Origin: JBMONI01 sp049324575
Lineage (GTDB): Bacteria > Omnitrophota > Omnitrophia > Omnitrophales > Aquincolibacteriaceae
Assembly: GCA_049324575.1 (NCBI GenBank)
Contig: JBMONI010000002.1
Coordinates: 111,407 to 175,406, forward strand
Reading direction: 5' to 3'
DNA: 64,000 nt
Numbering within the stretch: the stretch's first letter is position 1; every line of letters starts with the position of its first letter. Both the position numbers and the translations under genes were made by a program. Below are positions 55,911-63,923 of the stretch, piece after piece. A model generated the notes under the pieces. That model searched no databases. It was given only the letters and a program-made list of their open reading frames with translations, and was not told where the DNA came from.

Positions 55911-57533
55911 CAGTTGGTAGAGCAAGCGGCTGTTAACCGCTGGGTCCCAGGTTCGAGCCCTGGCGGGGGAGCCAATTCTAACCAAAGGCAGAACTTCGGT
56001 ATCTTCGTTTACACCGGGTTCTGCCTTTGGTTTTTTTATGACCGGGATGGTGTAGTCCACCTTGATTTCGGGGTGAGTGACAGTGATCCGTTTGATGAAG
56101 GATCGGAGGAAGGTCTTTTGTTCGATGATCGTGCCGTTGGCCAGAAGATTAGCCAAGTCCGCGACAAAAGCCCTGAGCGTTTCCATCCCGAAGGGAATGT
56201 GCTTTGGGCTTTTTAAATCCTCGTCCACTTCACGCCGCTTGGCGTCCAATACATCAATCTGGCCTTTTAATTCCTTGATACGGGGGGCAAGGTCTTCGAC
56301 CTCGATTTTGCCCGTCTCAAGCGAATTATAGAGCTTACCAAGGCGTTCTTTTAAGGCATCGATCTGCCCTTCCGTGATTTTGAGCTGTTCCTCAAGGCCT
56401 TTCTTGTTTTGATCGATTTCCTCAAGAACAATATTCAAAAGCTCAGTCAGATTTTCTTCGGTGAGGATGTGCGTTTTCAGGCGTTCGATCACAAGACGTT
56501 CAATTTCGTCTTTTCGGATGAGCTTGGCCGGGCAGGCATCCTTTCCGCGTTTCAAATAGTTATTGCAGGCATAGTAAAAATGCTTCCCTGATTTTGCCGA
56601 GCATCCGATCAGTTTTGACCGGCAATGCCCACACCACAAAAGTCCGCTCAAAAGATAATCGCTTGATAGCTCCTTCGGATGAACGACCTTCGGGCTTCGC
56701 TTGGCCATGAGAATTTGTGCCGTATCAAAGACGCTTTGGTCAATGATAGCGGGGTGATTGTTCTTCACGCGGACAGGCACAGAGGGTTTTGTTTTCGATT
56801 TATTCTTGCTGGAACGGCCATAAACAAGTGTGCCGGTATAAACTTCGTTCTTGAGAACGTAACCGACCGTTGATGTATTCCATTTCTTGCCCTTGAGCGT
56901 TTTTATTCCACTTGCGTTCAGTGTCTTTGCAATTTCCTTGTAACCGTATCCTTCGAGGCACATATTAAAAATGCGTTTGATCACCGGCGCGAAGTTTTCA
57001 TCAAGTTCGAGTTTTGTTCTTTCATTGTGGCCATCCATCACTTTTTTCGCTTTGTATCCGATAGGAAGACTGCCGTTCTGAAATCCCCGCGTGGCATTTT
57101 CCCGGAGGCCCCGGATTGTGTCTTCGGCAAGGTTCAGGGAGTAAAACTCATCGATGACTTCGATGATCCCCTCAAGCAGTTTCCCGGCGGGAGAATCGTC
57201 AACCTGTTCGTTCATCGATATGACCGAGACGCCGAATTTTCGGAGTAGGGACTTATAAATGATCGCGTCTTCGCGGTTTCGGGCAAAACGGGAGTGTTTC
57301 CAGATCAGGATTGCATCAAAGGATTTCGTTTTGGCTTTCGCGTGAGCAATCATTTCCTGAAATGCCGGGCGATTGGCCGATCTTGCGCTTTCGGCCTCGT
57401 CCACATATTCCTTGCCGACCGTCCAGCCGTTTTTCCCGGCATAGGCACGAAGGGCTTTTAATTGTGCGGCAATGGACAAATCATTTTCAGCCTGTTTTTC
57501 GGAAGACACTCTGGCATAAAGGACGACGTTCAT
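55872..57533 (-). CDS. large serine recombinase (site-specific integrase) ending inside the tRNA-Asn region
   Basis: 553 residues from ATG 57533 (GAGGTGAT upstream). The resolvase domain (1-140) has the catalytic serine in YARVSSEKQ and the usual IIYKSLLRKFGVSVISMNE. A recombinase domain (about 165-270), a zinc ribbon (LWCGHCRSKLIG ... YYACNNYLKRGKDAC, about 290-335), a coiled coil (about 360-430) and a C-terminal part follow. The last 30 or so residues (SPARARTWDPAVNSRLLYQ) are translated from the antisense of the tRNA and its flank. The true C-terminus in the excised circle would therefore differ unless the att core duplicates this stretch. Confidence 0.92.
   Translation of the reverse strand: MNVVLYARVSSEKQAENDLSIAAQLKALRAYAGKNGWTVGKEYVDEAESARSANRPAFQEMIAHAKAKTKSFDAILIWKHSRFARNREDAIIYKSLLRKFGVSVISMNEQVDDSPAGKLLEGIIEVIDEFYSLNLAEDTIRGLRENATRGFQNGSLPIGYKAKKVMDGHNERTKLELDENFAPVIKRIFNMCLEGYGYKEIAKTLNASGIKTLKGKKWNTSTVGYVLKNEVYTGTLVYGRSSKNKSKTKPSVPVRVKNNHPAIIDQSVFDTAQILMAKRSPKVVHPKELSSDYLLSGLLWCGHCRSKLIGCSAKSGKHFYYACNNYLKRGKDACPAKLIRKDEIERLVIERLKTHILTEENLTELLNIVLEEIDQNKKGLEEQLKITEGQIDALKERLGKLYNSLETGKIEVEDLAPRIKELKGQIDVLDAKRREVDEDLKSPKHIPFGMETLRAFVADLANLLANGTIIEQKTFLRSFIKRITVTHPEIKVDYTIPVIKKPKAEPGVNEDTEVLPLVRIGSPARARTWDPAVNSRLLYQLSYRGISFPKNDL
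55899..55974 (+). tRNA. tRNA-Asn (anticodon GTT)
   Basis: Full cloverleaf: acceptor TCCCCTG/CGGGGGA (one T-G pair), D-arm with AGCTCAGTTGGTAGAGC, anticodon arm AGCGG-CTGTTAA-CCGCT with anticodon GTT, T-arm around GGTTCGAGCC, discriminator G and encoded CCA. Its 3' half is overlapped on the minus strand by the end of the serine recombinase gene, which marks it as the attachment site of the element to the right. Confidence 0.97.
55981..56037 (+). terminator. intrinsic terminator after the tRNA, inside the recombinase coding sequence
   Basis: ACCAAAGGCAGAAC (55981-55994) pairs perfectly with GTTCTGCCTTTGGT (56018-56031) and a T run follows on the plus strand. It would stop tRNA transcription from entering the recombinase gene antisense. 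It encodes recombinase residues near 500-518. Confidence 0.8.
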
Positions 57534-57537
57534 AAAA

Positions 57538-58566
57538 TCACCTCTCATTTCGGGCTTCATATATATCGAAGCCCTGACGTTGTGCCAACTTCATCAAATC
57601 TTTTTCAGCCGAAGGGACTATTTGTAAAAGCACTTTGGCTGTGTAGCGGTGGTTTCGCCACTTTACCGTTCGTATGAGAATATCCGACGTCAAAGCAACA
57701 GCATCGAAGTGCATCTCGGCATTCGGAATAAGAACGTTGCACCCCCTGTCATCCTTAGAAAAAGCCCTGATAAGCGAATGGACGGTCATCTGGCCGATGT
57801 CTTTTCTGAAGAATCGGAGTTTTTCAGTTTCTGCCCTGCTCATTTTGAATGGGAAGCCCCTGCTTTTCGTATAAGCGCGAAGCTGTAAACGAGGAGTGCG
57901 CCCGCTGGATGTCTTTTTCCAATAAGGGCGGTCGTATAAAAGGGCTATCATCGGAATGTGCGTTGCCGAAGAAACGCGCACAACACCACATAGGACTTCA
58001 TTTAATCTTATGAGTGCGGTCGCATAAGAGCAGGTCAATTGATCGGTCAATCCGAATACCTCAAGACCGTTGGAATTGATCCAATTCACGACGTTTTCAT
58101 CCGGCACATGGACGTAGGTAGCAAACTGATCTGCCTTCGCTTCTATCTCGCTTCTTTTCCGCTTGCAATCTACATCGCTGAGGGAATAGAGGTGTCTATC
58201 GATCACTTCATAAAGTTCGTGAAGCACAGTGTGTATCTGCCCCGGCGGCGAATCTTTTTCTTTAAAAAGGATTTTCGTCTCACCGTTGTAACTGAAATTG
58301 GCCCCTCGTGGTTTGTGATGATCCGGTAATATCTCCACGGAAAAGTCGGAGTCATAACAGATTTTTAGTAATTGCTCTAATGCCACCGGATACTGCAATT
58401 CAAAATACTTCGTGAACTCACGGGCAAGAATACGCGGAGTTATTTTGGTGTAATCAAAAGTCAGCCAATCATTGGCGTTATCGATTTCACCATGCTCAAA
58501 AAGGACATTGGTATAAAAATTCTCCATTGTCCGAGCTTCTGTTTTTGACGTGAGGTCAGTTTCCAT
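57538..58566 (-). CDS. ImmA/IrrE-like metallopeptidase of the integrated element
   Basis: 342 residues. The peptidase part (about 85-180) holds VLHELYEVID and EIEAKADQFATYVHVP, the ImmA/IrrE arrangement. The usual HExxH reads HELYE, with Glu in place of the second His. The C-terminal 150 residues (LQLRAYTKSRGFPF ... ) are not recognised. Such peptidases cut the cognate phage or ICE repressor. It overlaps the XRE gene upstream by 11 bases, the normal partner layout. The ribosome site is poor, so translation is probably coupled. An inner ATG at 58527 is possible. Confidence 0.82.
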   Translation of the reverse strand: METDLTSKTEARTMENFYTNVLFEHGEIDNANDWLTFDYTKITPRILAREFTKYFELQYPVALEQLLKICYDSDFSVEILPDHHKPRGANFSYNGETKILFKEKDSPPGQIHTVLHELYEVIDRHLYSLSDVDCKRKRSEIEAKADQFATYVHVPDENVVNWINSNGLEVFGLTDQLTCSYATALIRLNEVLCGVVRVSSATHIPMIALLYDRPYWKKTSSGRTPRLQLRAYTKSRGFPFKMSRAETEKLRFFRKDIGQMTVHSLIRAFSKDDRGCNVLIPNAEMHFDAVALTSDILIRTVKWRNHRYTAKVLLQIVPSAEKDLMKLAQRQGFDIYEARNER

Positions 58567-58972
58567 CAGGGAGGAGATTTTTGTTTGTCAGTTTTTCATA
58601 CATTTCGATGATGAACCGTTTGGCATCGAGGTCGTATTTCCCTTTGAGTCGGGTGCCGTATTGAAACGCAGGATCGCTGACGACATGAAGAAAGGCCTTC
58701 TCGATTTTTTGCTCCTTTGTTTCCTCGACCTCTCCGGCCTGAAAGTAACCGGCCTTCTCAAGTAGCTGTTGGACGGTAACGTTGTAGTAATCCGCAAGTC
58801 TTCGCAGGCGGTCGGGGTCGGGCAATTTTTTTCGTATGCCGGTCTCAAGCTGTGAAAGATAAGCGTTTGGGATGCCAGTGTCGGTCTCGACATCTTTCAA
58901 ACTTACCCCTTTTCGTTCCCTAAGTTCTGTTAGGAATTTCCCCAGCGTAAATGTGTTGGCTTTCTTGGCCAT
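58556..58972 (-). CDS. XRE-family repressor of the integrated element
   Basis: 138 residues. A helix-turn-helix of the XRE/Cro type covers residues 10-70 (FLTELRERKGVSLKDVE, PNAYLSQLETGIRKKLPDPD), followed by an acidic linker and a helical C-terminus. It is the likely element repressor and substrate of the ImmA-like peptidase. AAGGAG precedes the ATG at 58972. It has a minus-strand promoter (TTGCAT/TAGGAT) facing the Cro-side promoter. Confidence 0.88.
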   Translation of the reverse strand: MAKKANTFTLGKFLTELRERKGVSLKDVETDTGIPNAYLSQLETGIRKKLPDPDRLRRLADYYNVTVQQLLEKAGYFQAGEVEETKEQKIEKAFLHVVSDPAFQYGTRLKGKYDLDAKRFIIEMYEKLTNKNLLPDGN

Positions 58973-59009
58973 GAGATCACGCTCCTTCCCTTTAGTTTTG
59001 ACGAGATAA

Positions 59010-59038
59010 TCCTAATGGATACAGCAAGAAAATGCAAG
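59010..59038 (-). promoter_or_regulatory. promoter of the XRE-ImmA-recombinase operon
   Basis: TTGCAT (59038-59033), a 17-base spacer and TAGGAT (59015-59010) on the minus strand, about 40 bases before the XRE gene. Confidence 0.55.
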
Positions 59039-59058
59039 TGATTTTTACTTACAGAATA

Positions 59059-59090
59059 TTGACAAGAATTAACGACTAAGATACTATAAT
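59059..59090 (+). promoter_or_regulatory. promoter of the rightward replication operon
   Basis: TTGACA (59059-59064) with TACTAT at 17 bases (59082-59087) or TATAAT at 20 (59085-59090) on the plus strand. Confidence 0.65.
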
Positions 59091-59095
59091 TTAAA

Positions 59096-59114
59096 CGTGA
59101 GCGTATTTCACTCA
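59096..59114. promoter_or_regulatory. inverted repeat at the element switch (operator candidate)
   Basis: GTGAG-CGTATTTCA-CTCAC lies just after the rightward -10 box, where an XRE or Cro dimer could act. Confidence 0.45.
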
Positions 59115-59138
59115 CAAAATAATAGGAGCGGTAAAACG

Positions 59139-59357
59139 ATGAAAGTCCTGCTTAAAGCCAAAGACATCAAAAAACGGTTAATCCGAAAGAACAAATCTCA
59201 AAACTGGCTGGCCTACCGGCTTGAAGTGAGTAGCGGGTATATGTCCCAGCTTATGGACGGCTCCAGAAGCCCTTCCCCGAAACTCCGCGAACGGATCATG
59301 AATCAGTTCCCCGAAAGCGGCTTTGACGATCTTTTTGTGATCAAGGGCAAGGAATGA
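59139..59357 (+). CDS. Cro-like helix-turn-helix protein
   Basis: 72 residues from ATG 59139 (AGGAGCGG upstream); in-frame codons back to 59097 are rejected. A single HTH is visible: SQNWLAYRLEVSSGYMSQLMDG followed by a SPSPKLRERI segment. It is basic and divergent from the XRE repressor, so it is the probable Cro-type partner. Its stop overlaps the next start (ATGA). Confidence 0.82.
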   Translation: MKVLLKAKDIKKRLIRKNKSQNWLAYRLEVSSGYMSQLMDGSRSPSPKLRERIMNQFPESGFDDLFVIKGKE

Positions 59358-59521
59358 ACGTTGATTTGACTGAAACCGCGCAAACCGTCAAGCCGCAGGA
59401 ATTAAAAGACGGTTTACGGATACTGGCGCGGATCATTGCCCGCGAATTTTTAAAAAGCCAACAACAAAATGGAAAGCACTATGGAGAAAAATACGATTCC
59501 GGTTCAGTTGCAGAGGGATAG
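59354..59521 (+). CDS. small hypothetical protein (55 aa)
   Basis: 55 residues: an N-terminal polar part, an amphipathic helix (GLRILARIIAREFLKSQQQN) and a short tail. AAGGA precedes the ATG, which overlaps the stop of the Cro-like gene. Its 3' end overlaps the primase-polymerase gene in another frame. No family is recognised; the tight coupling on both sides supports a real gene. Confidence 0.65.
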   Translation: MNVDLTETAQTVKPQELKDGLRILARIIAREFLKSQQQNGKHYGEKYDSGSVAEG

Positions 59522-61958
59522 TTTTGGATTTGTAAAATTGAAACCCCGCTCAAAAATCCCATTCGAGCAGGACTGGCAGAACAGGCCTTATTCTTTCAGA
59601 GATATTGAATCATGGCTTACGCAAGATGCGAATTATGGCGTTCTCGGTGGTCAAGGCGATTTGGTCGTGATTGACGCAGATACCGCCGTAATGAGTGAGC
59701 TTATCCAATCAAAATTGCCCGCAACGTTTACCGTTAAGACGCCGCGTTCCGGGCATCACTTCTATTATTTCTGCTCCGAGATCAAAAAGAAAATCGTTCT
59801 CAAAAAAGATGACGAGCATTTCGGCGAGATCATTTCGGTGGGTTCGCAGGTCGTGGGGCCGGGGTCGATTCACCCGGAGACCGGCACGGAATATCAAGTT
59901 ATCCGTGATCTAGAAATCGCTACGGTCAGCCGCGAACAAATTTTTTCCGAGCTTATCGAATACATTCCCGCCGACCTTCCTCAAAAAGACACCGAAACCG
60001 AGGTCAGCGATTTAAGCGTGATGGAAGTTCTCAGAAAGGCGGGAATCGAGACAAAACAAATCGGCAGACAGTTTGTCGGCGGCCATCCTGTCCACGGTTC
60101 GACAAACAACAATAATTTCGTAGTCAATCCTGAAAAGAATGTCTGGCATTGTTTCCGTTGCGGTTCGGGGGGTGGTGCCATAACTCTTATCGCAGTTTTG
60201 GAGCGAATCATTGATTGCCGGGAAGCAATGCCGGGTAGCTTGCGGGGAGATAAATTCAACGAGACGCTAAAGATTGCCGCAGAGAAATACGGCTTTCAAA
60301 TCAAGCGCGAAACCCGGCAAGACAATACAATTTTGACGGAAAACCGTTTGACCGCCCTTGAATCGAAAATCAGGGTAATCCCCGCCGACACCGCGCCCGT
60401 CCGCCTTCCTCAGCTCCTTGATCCGATCCTGAAAGAAATTGCCGGTCTTAACATTGCTCAAGGCGATGCGATTTTAAAACACACCATTAAAGACCACTTT
60501 GGATTAACGAATGATGATTTGAAGGGCTACGAGAAGGTTTTGAAGTCTTACCGCAAGGAGCCGGAGGAAAACGAGGAAAAGAAGTCCTTAACGAAGGACG
60601 AGATTATCCAAATCCTTCGCGCCGAGGAAGGCAATAAAACTGTTCATCCGGCGCAGGATTTTAACGCCGGTCTTATGACCTTCGCGGCAATGTTGAAGGG
60701 AAAACCCTATCTCATTACATCGAACAAACGCTTTTTCAGTTTTGAGGATGCCCAGCACGAAGGGTTTTCGTTGAAACATACCACCGTCGATACCGCCCGT
60801 TTTTCGTATAAAGGCATAAGCGGTTTTCTCGAAGGTAAAGCGAATATCGATATTCCCGGCCTTTACGAAAAAATTTACGGCTACATCACGCGCTTTATCC
60901 GTTTCCCGGACAAAAGCTACCCCGCTTATCTTTCGCTTTGGGTCATGGGCACATACTTTTTTATGATCTTCCGCTACTACCCCTATGTTTGGCTCAACGC
61001 CGAAAAAGGAAGCGGGAAAACACTATTGATGGAAATTCTTTCAGCGATTGCGTTCAACGGCGAGCTTATCACCAATCCGACCGAATCTGTCATCTTCCGC
61101 GACATCTCGAATAACCTTATCACGATGTTTATTGATGAAGTGGAGCAGTTGCGGAAAAGGGATAAGGATACCTACGGATCGCTGATAAGCGTCCTTAATG
61201 CCGGATTCAATAAGTCAGGCGTCGTGAAGCGTTGCGAATCTTCCGGCATGGATGGGTTTATAGTGAAGTCTTATAGCGCCTATTCGCCCAAGATGTTTGC
61301 CGGAATCAATGAGATCGACGATGTTTTACAGGATCGAACCGTCAAAATATCGCTTCTTCGGAAAAAGGACGATGAGGCTGTCCAGCGTTACAAAGGAACG
61401 ACCGAAACCCTCGAATTGCAACGCCAAATCCGTGATGAGCTTTACACCTTCGCGCTGGTTCATGCTGTGGAGATCGCCGAGTATTACCACCGGGAAGGGG
61501 CAGAGGGTATTGAGGGGATGGCGCACCTCAATAACCGCGAGCTTGATATTTGGGAGCCTGTGTTTCTTCTGGCCAACATCGTAGACGCCCAGTGCGGGAA
61601 TACGGAACTGACCGACATGATGGAGGCTTTGAGCAGTGAATCCGTCAAAGAAAAACAGTCCGATAGCGTAGCGCAGAATGAGACCTTCAAAATTCTGAAT
61701 GTCCTCAAGATCATGCTGGATGAACTAACGCCGGTAAGTGAAGACGGCGACAGCCGGGTATTTGATGCCGGACAGGTATTTGAATATTTCAAGAAAACCG
61801 AGGATTTCGATTGGATCGAGAAAACAAATGTCCTTACCCGGCGGCTGAAGAAGGTGAAAGCCATATCCGAGCAAAGGCGTATCGACGGCGAAAAGAAACG
61901 GGTTTATATCTTGAACATCCGGGACATTGCAGACCTATGCGAACGGTTCAAAATTTAA
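59469..61958 (+). CDS. primase-polymerase with CHC2-like zinc finger and helicase domain (element replication protein)
   Basis: 829 residues. The N-terminal Prim-Pol domain has the metal pair in VVIDADT (Asp69, Asp71) and PRSGHHFYYF. A zinc finger (about 203-240) resembles CHC2 but its first Cys is His: HPVHGST, then WHCFRCGSGGGAITL. A P-loop domain follows with WLNAEKGSGKTLLMEIL (about 510) and TMFIDEVEQLRKRD (about 552), as in DUF927/SF3-like helicases. It should prime and unwind the element's DNA. ATG 59481 has GGAAAG upstream and may be the true start. It is typical of replicating satellites and prophages. Confidence 0.85.
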   Translation: MESTMEKNTIPVQLQRDSFGFVKLKPRSKIPFEQDWQNRPYSFRDIESWLTQDANYGVLGGQGDLVVIDADTAVMSELIQSKLPATFTVKTPRSGHHFYYFCSEIKKKIVLKKDDEHFGEIISVGSQVVGPGSIHPETGTEYQVIRDLEIATVSREQIFSELIEYIPADLPQKDTETEVSDLSVMEVLRKAGIETKQIGRQFVGGHPVHGSTNNNNFVVNPEKNVWHCFRCGSGGGAITLIAVLERIIDCREAMPGSLRGDKFNETLKIAAEKYGFQIKRETRQDNTILTENRLTALESKIRVIPADTAPVRLPQLLDPILKEIAGLNIAQGDAILKHTIKDHFGLTNDDLKGYEKVLKSYRKEPEENEEKKSLTKDEIIQILRAEEGNKTVHPAQDFNAGLMTFAAMLKGKPYLITSNKRFFSFEDAQHEGFSLKHTTVDTARFSYKGISGFLEGKANIDIPGLYEKIYGYITRFIRFPDKSYPAYLSLWVMGTYFFMIFRYYPYVWLNAEKGSGKTLLMEILSAIAFNGELITNPTESVIFRDISNNLITMFIDEVEQLRKRDKDTYGSLISVLNAGFNKSGVVKRCESSGMDGFIVKSYSAYSPKMFAGINEIDDVLQDRTVKISLLRKKDDEAVQRYKGTTETLELQRQIRDELYTFALVHAVEIAEYYHREGAEGIEGMAHLNNRELDIWEPVFLLANIVDAQCGNTELTDMMEALSSESVKEKQSDSVAQNETFKILNVLKIMLDELTPVSEDGDSRVFDAGQVFEYFKKTEDFDWIEKTNVLTRRLKKVKAISEQRRIDGEKKRVYILNIRDIADLCERFKI

Positions 61959-61980
61959 TTCCTTTACCAGCGGTTAAAAA

Positions 61981-62088
61981 TTTTAAGACTTTGAGGCAAA
62001 CTGCCTTATCCGCTTGATTTTTCAACGAGTTAGAACGCCTTAAATTTGGGCAGATGGATTGAAATGATTTTAAGACAGATTTTAAGAC
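61981..62088. repeat. iteron-like repeats (TTTTAAGAC x3) with paired small palindromes
   Basis: TTTTAAGAC occurs at 61981-61989, 62068-62076 and 62080-62088, the last two at a 12-base period. GGCA-N3-TGCC and AAGGCA-AG-TGCCTT lie near 61993-62006 and 62121-62135. The A+T-rich 194-base gap behind the replication gene is a plausible replication origin. Confidence 0.45.
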
Positions 62089-62164
62089 AGCGTAACTCTA
62101 GGTAATCCAAAGAGTTAAAGGCAAGTGCCTTAGAGTCTCAAAAAATAAGGGGGTGATGGTAAAG

Positions 62165-62464
62165 ATGGAATTACTCAATGCTATTCAACGATTCAAAGCG
62201 CGAAGGCAGAGGGAAATCCCGCCGGTTTTGCCCGGCGTTGATTCGGAGTTTTCGGAGCTTGTGGAACTGTACCGCAAGATCGATGAAAAGGCTGGAAAGC
62301 CGGAGTTTGAAAAAATGAAGGCAATTTTCAACGCCCGATGGAGCCGGTTGACTGAAGAAAAGCGGAAAATCCTTGTCGAAAGGCTTCTTGATATGCGAAT
62401 ACTGCCCGAAATCATCGGAACAGCGCTTAACATCTTTGATGGCAAGATCATCCGTTTAGTATAA
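62165..62464 (+). CDS. hypothetical protein of the integrated element (99 aa)
   Basis: 99 residues from ATG 62165 (GGGGGTGAT upstream); earlier GTG 62153 and ATG 62156 are possible. It is helical and charged, with LVELYRKIDEKAGKPEFEKM and EEKRKILVERLLDMRIL. No family is recognised. It lies between the origin-like region and the zinc-finger gene and is read with them. Confidence 0.6.
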   Translation: MELLNAIQRFKARRQREIPPVLPGVDSEFSELVELYRKIDEKAGKPEFEKMKAIFNARWSRLTEEKRKILVERLLDMRILPEIIGTALNIFDGKIIRLV

Positions 62465-62528
62465 CCAAGGCGGGAATGTTGCATTTTCCTTAATGATTTA
62501 GGAAATTTTCAGGAGATGAAAAGATTCT

Positions 62529-63032
62529 ATGGGCAGGTGGTCATATTCAAGCCGGTGGACAACGGACGAATGTAAATCCGTCCCTGTGAAGTTTCTGAAA
62601 GACCATCATTACTTCGATGGCGGTATCCGCTGGGGCGGGATGAGCTGGAGCCGGGGCGGTGAGAAGACCGGCAGTATCGGTTTTGTGGTATCGACGCTGG
62701 AAGGTGACGAATATATCCGCTTTCAGTATACCCAGACCGACCGGCACACGGAAGAAAAGACCGAACTTGACTACAAGGCACGGCTTGTCTGGACGTCTTG
62801 TTATTTCGGGGGCAGGCGGTGGTGGTTCATTTGTCCGTTGGTGGTCAATGGCCGGTTTTGCAATCGCCGGGTGGGCGTTTTGTATCTTGGAAACGGAAAA
62901 TACTTCGGGTGCCGCCATTGCTATAACCTGACCTACGAAAGCTCGAAGGAAAGCCATAAATTTGACAGCATGTTTTGGAAAATGGGTGTTGACCCAAAGA
63001 CAGGACGAAACTTATTCAAAAGGGGGATGTGA
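62529..63032 (+). CDS. zinc-finger hypothetical protein common in mobile elements
   Basis: 167 residues. The C-terminal half holds a two-part zinc finger: WWFICPLVVNGRFCNRRVGVLYL, then YFGCRHCYNLTYESSKES, with the pattern C-x7-C and C-x2-C. The N-terminal half has RGGEKTGSIGF and a beta-rich segment. Proteins with this finger recur in prophages and integrated elements; the function is unknown. Its stop lies one codon before the next gene. Confidence 0.7.
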   Translation: MGRWSYSSRWTTDECKSVPVKFLKDHHYFDGGIRWGGMSWSRGGEKTGSIGFVVSTLEGDEYIRFQYTQTDRHTEEKTELDYKARLVWTSCYFGGRRWWFICPLVVNGRFCNRRVGVLYLGNGKYFGCRHCYNLTYESSKESHKFDSMFWKMGVDPKTGRNLFKRGM

Positions 63033-63035
63033 GAT

Positions 63036-63923
63036 ATGACGACCGAAAAACAGATTGAAGCCAATAAACAAAACGCACTTGTGTCCACGGGGCCAGTGAC
63101 GCCGGAAGGCAAGGCTATCGTGGCGCAGAACGCCGTTAAGCATGGCATCTTCGCCAAAGACCTGATCATCGCCGCTGGGGACGGCAAAGAGGACGAAAAA
63201 GAATATAGGGAATTACTGGCGGGGCTTGTTGAAAGCCTTAATCCCGTTGGCCAGATGGAATGTCTTTTGGTAGAGAAGATCGCGGTGGATTTCTGGCGTC
63301 TTAAACGGGTATTACGATTCGAGACAGGCCACATCCGGCAGTATCTCGATACCGTGATCGATGATTATTACCGAAAGACTAATTGGGAAGACAAGAAGGA
63401 GCATAAAACAGACGCCGAGATGGACACCGAAATCGCGGAACACAAGGGGTTTATCAGCTGGAATAATCGTTACATTAAAGCCTTGAAGAAAGGCGTTGTG
63501 AGGTTTGACAAGCCGACGTGGGAAGGCGAGGGATTGGAAAGCGACATCGAGGAAGACCTTTCGACGGTAGCGGAAGCCATCAAAGAAAAGGCCATGAATG
63601 AGGACGAACTTATGCAACACGAGGAAGGTGAGCTTGGCTTTCCCGAATTACGGGCGATCTTTACCAGAGCTGGTTATACGGATGCCGATATTGCCAAGGA
63701 ACTGATCGGGTGCCTGAAAAAGCAGAATCAGGGCTATCAGCGACAGATCGCCGAGTTTGAGAAGGTGAAGCAAAAGAACCGCTACGCCGAGGAAGTATGC
63801 GTCAAGGCGGGCAGTCTGCCCCACGGAGACAATGCCGAGAAGGTCATCAAGTATGAAAAAGCCGTCCAGAGATTCATCTTCCAGAACCTTGCCCTATTGA
63901 AACGCCTTCAATCCATGCGGTGA
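63036..63923 (+). CDS. TPEGK-motif hypothetical protein
   Basis: 295 residues. The N-terminal motif ALVSTGPVTPEGKAIVAQNAVKHG marks a family widespread in mobile and plant-associated bacterial genomes. LVESLNPVGQMECLLVEKIAVDFWRLKRV follows, and the C-terminal half is a long charged helix. The role is unknown. It is the last complete gene in the window, after the zinc-finger gene with three bases between. Confidence 0.7.
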   Translation: MTTEKQIEANKQNALVSTGPVTPEGKAIVAQNAVKHGIFAKDLIIAAGDGKEDEKEYRELLAGLVESLNPVGQMECLLVEKIAVDFWRLKRVLRFETGHIRQYLDTVIDDYYRKTNWEDKKEHKTDAEMDTEIAEHKGFISWNNRYIKALKKGVVRFDKPTWEGEGLESDIEEDLSTVAEAIKEKAMNEDELMQHEEGELGFPELRAIFTRAGYTDADIAKELIGCLKKQNQGYQRQIAEFEKVKQKNRYAEEVCVKAGSLPHGDNAEKVIKYEKAVQRFIFQNLALLKRLQSMR

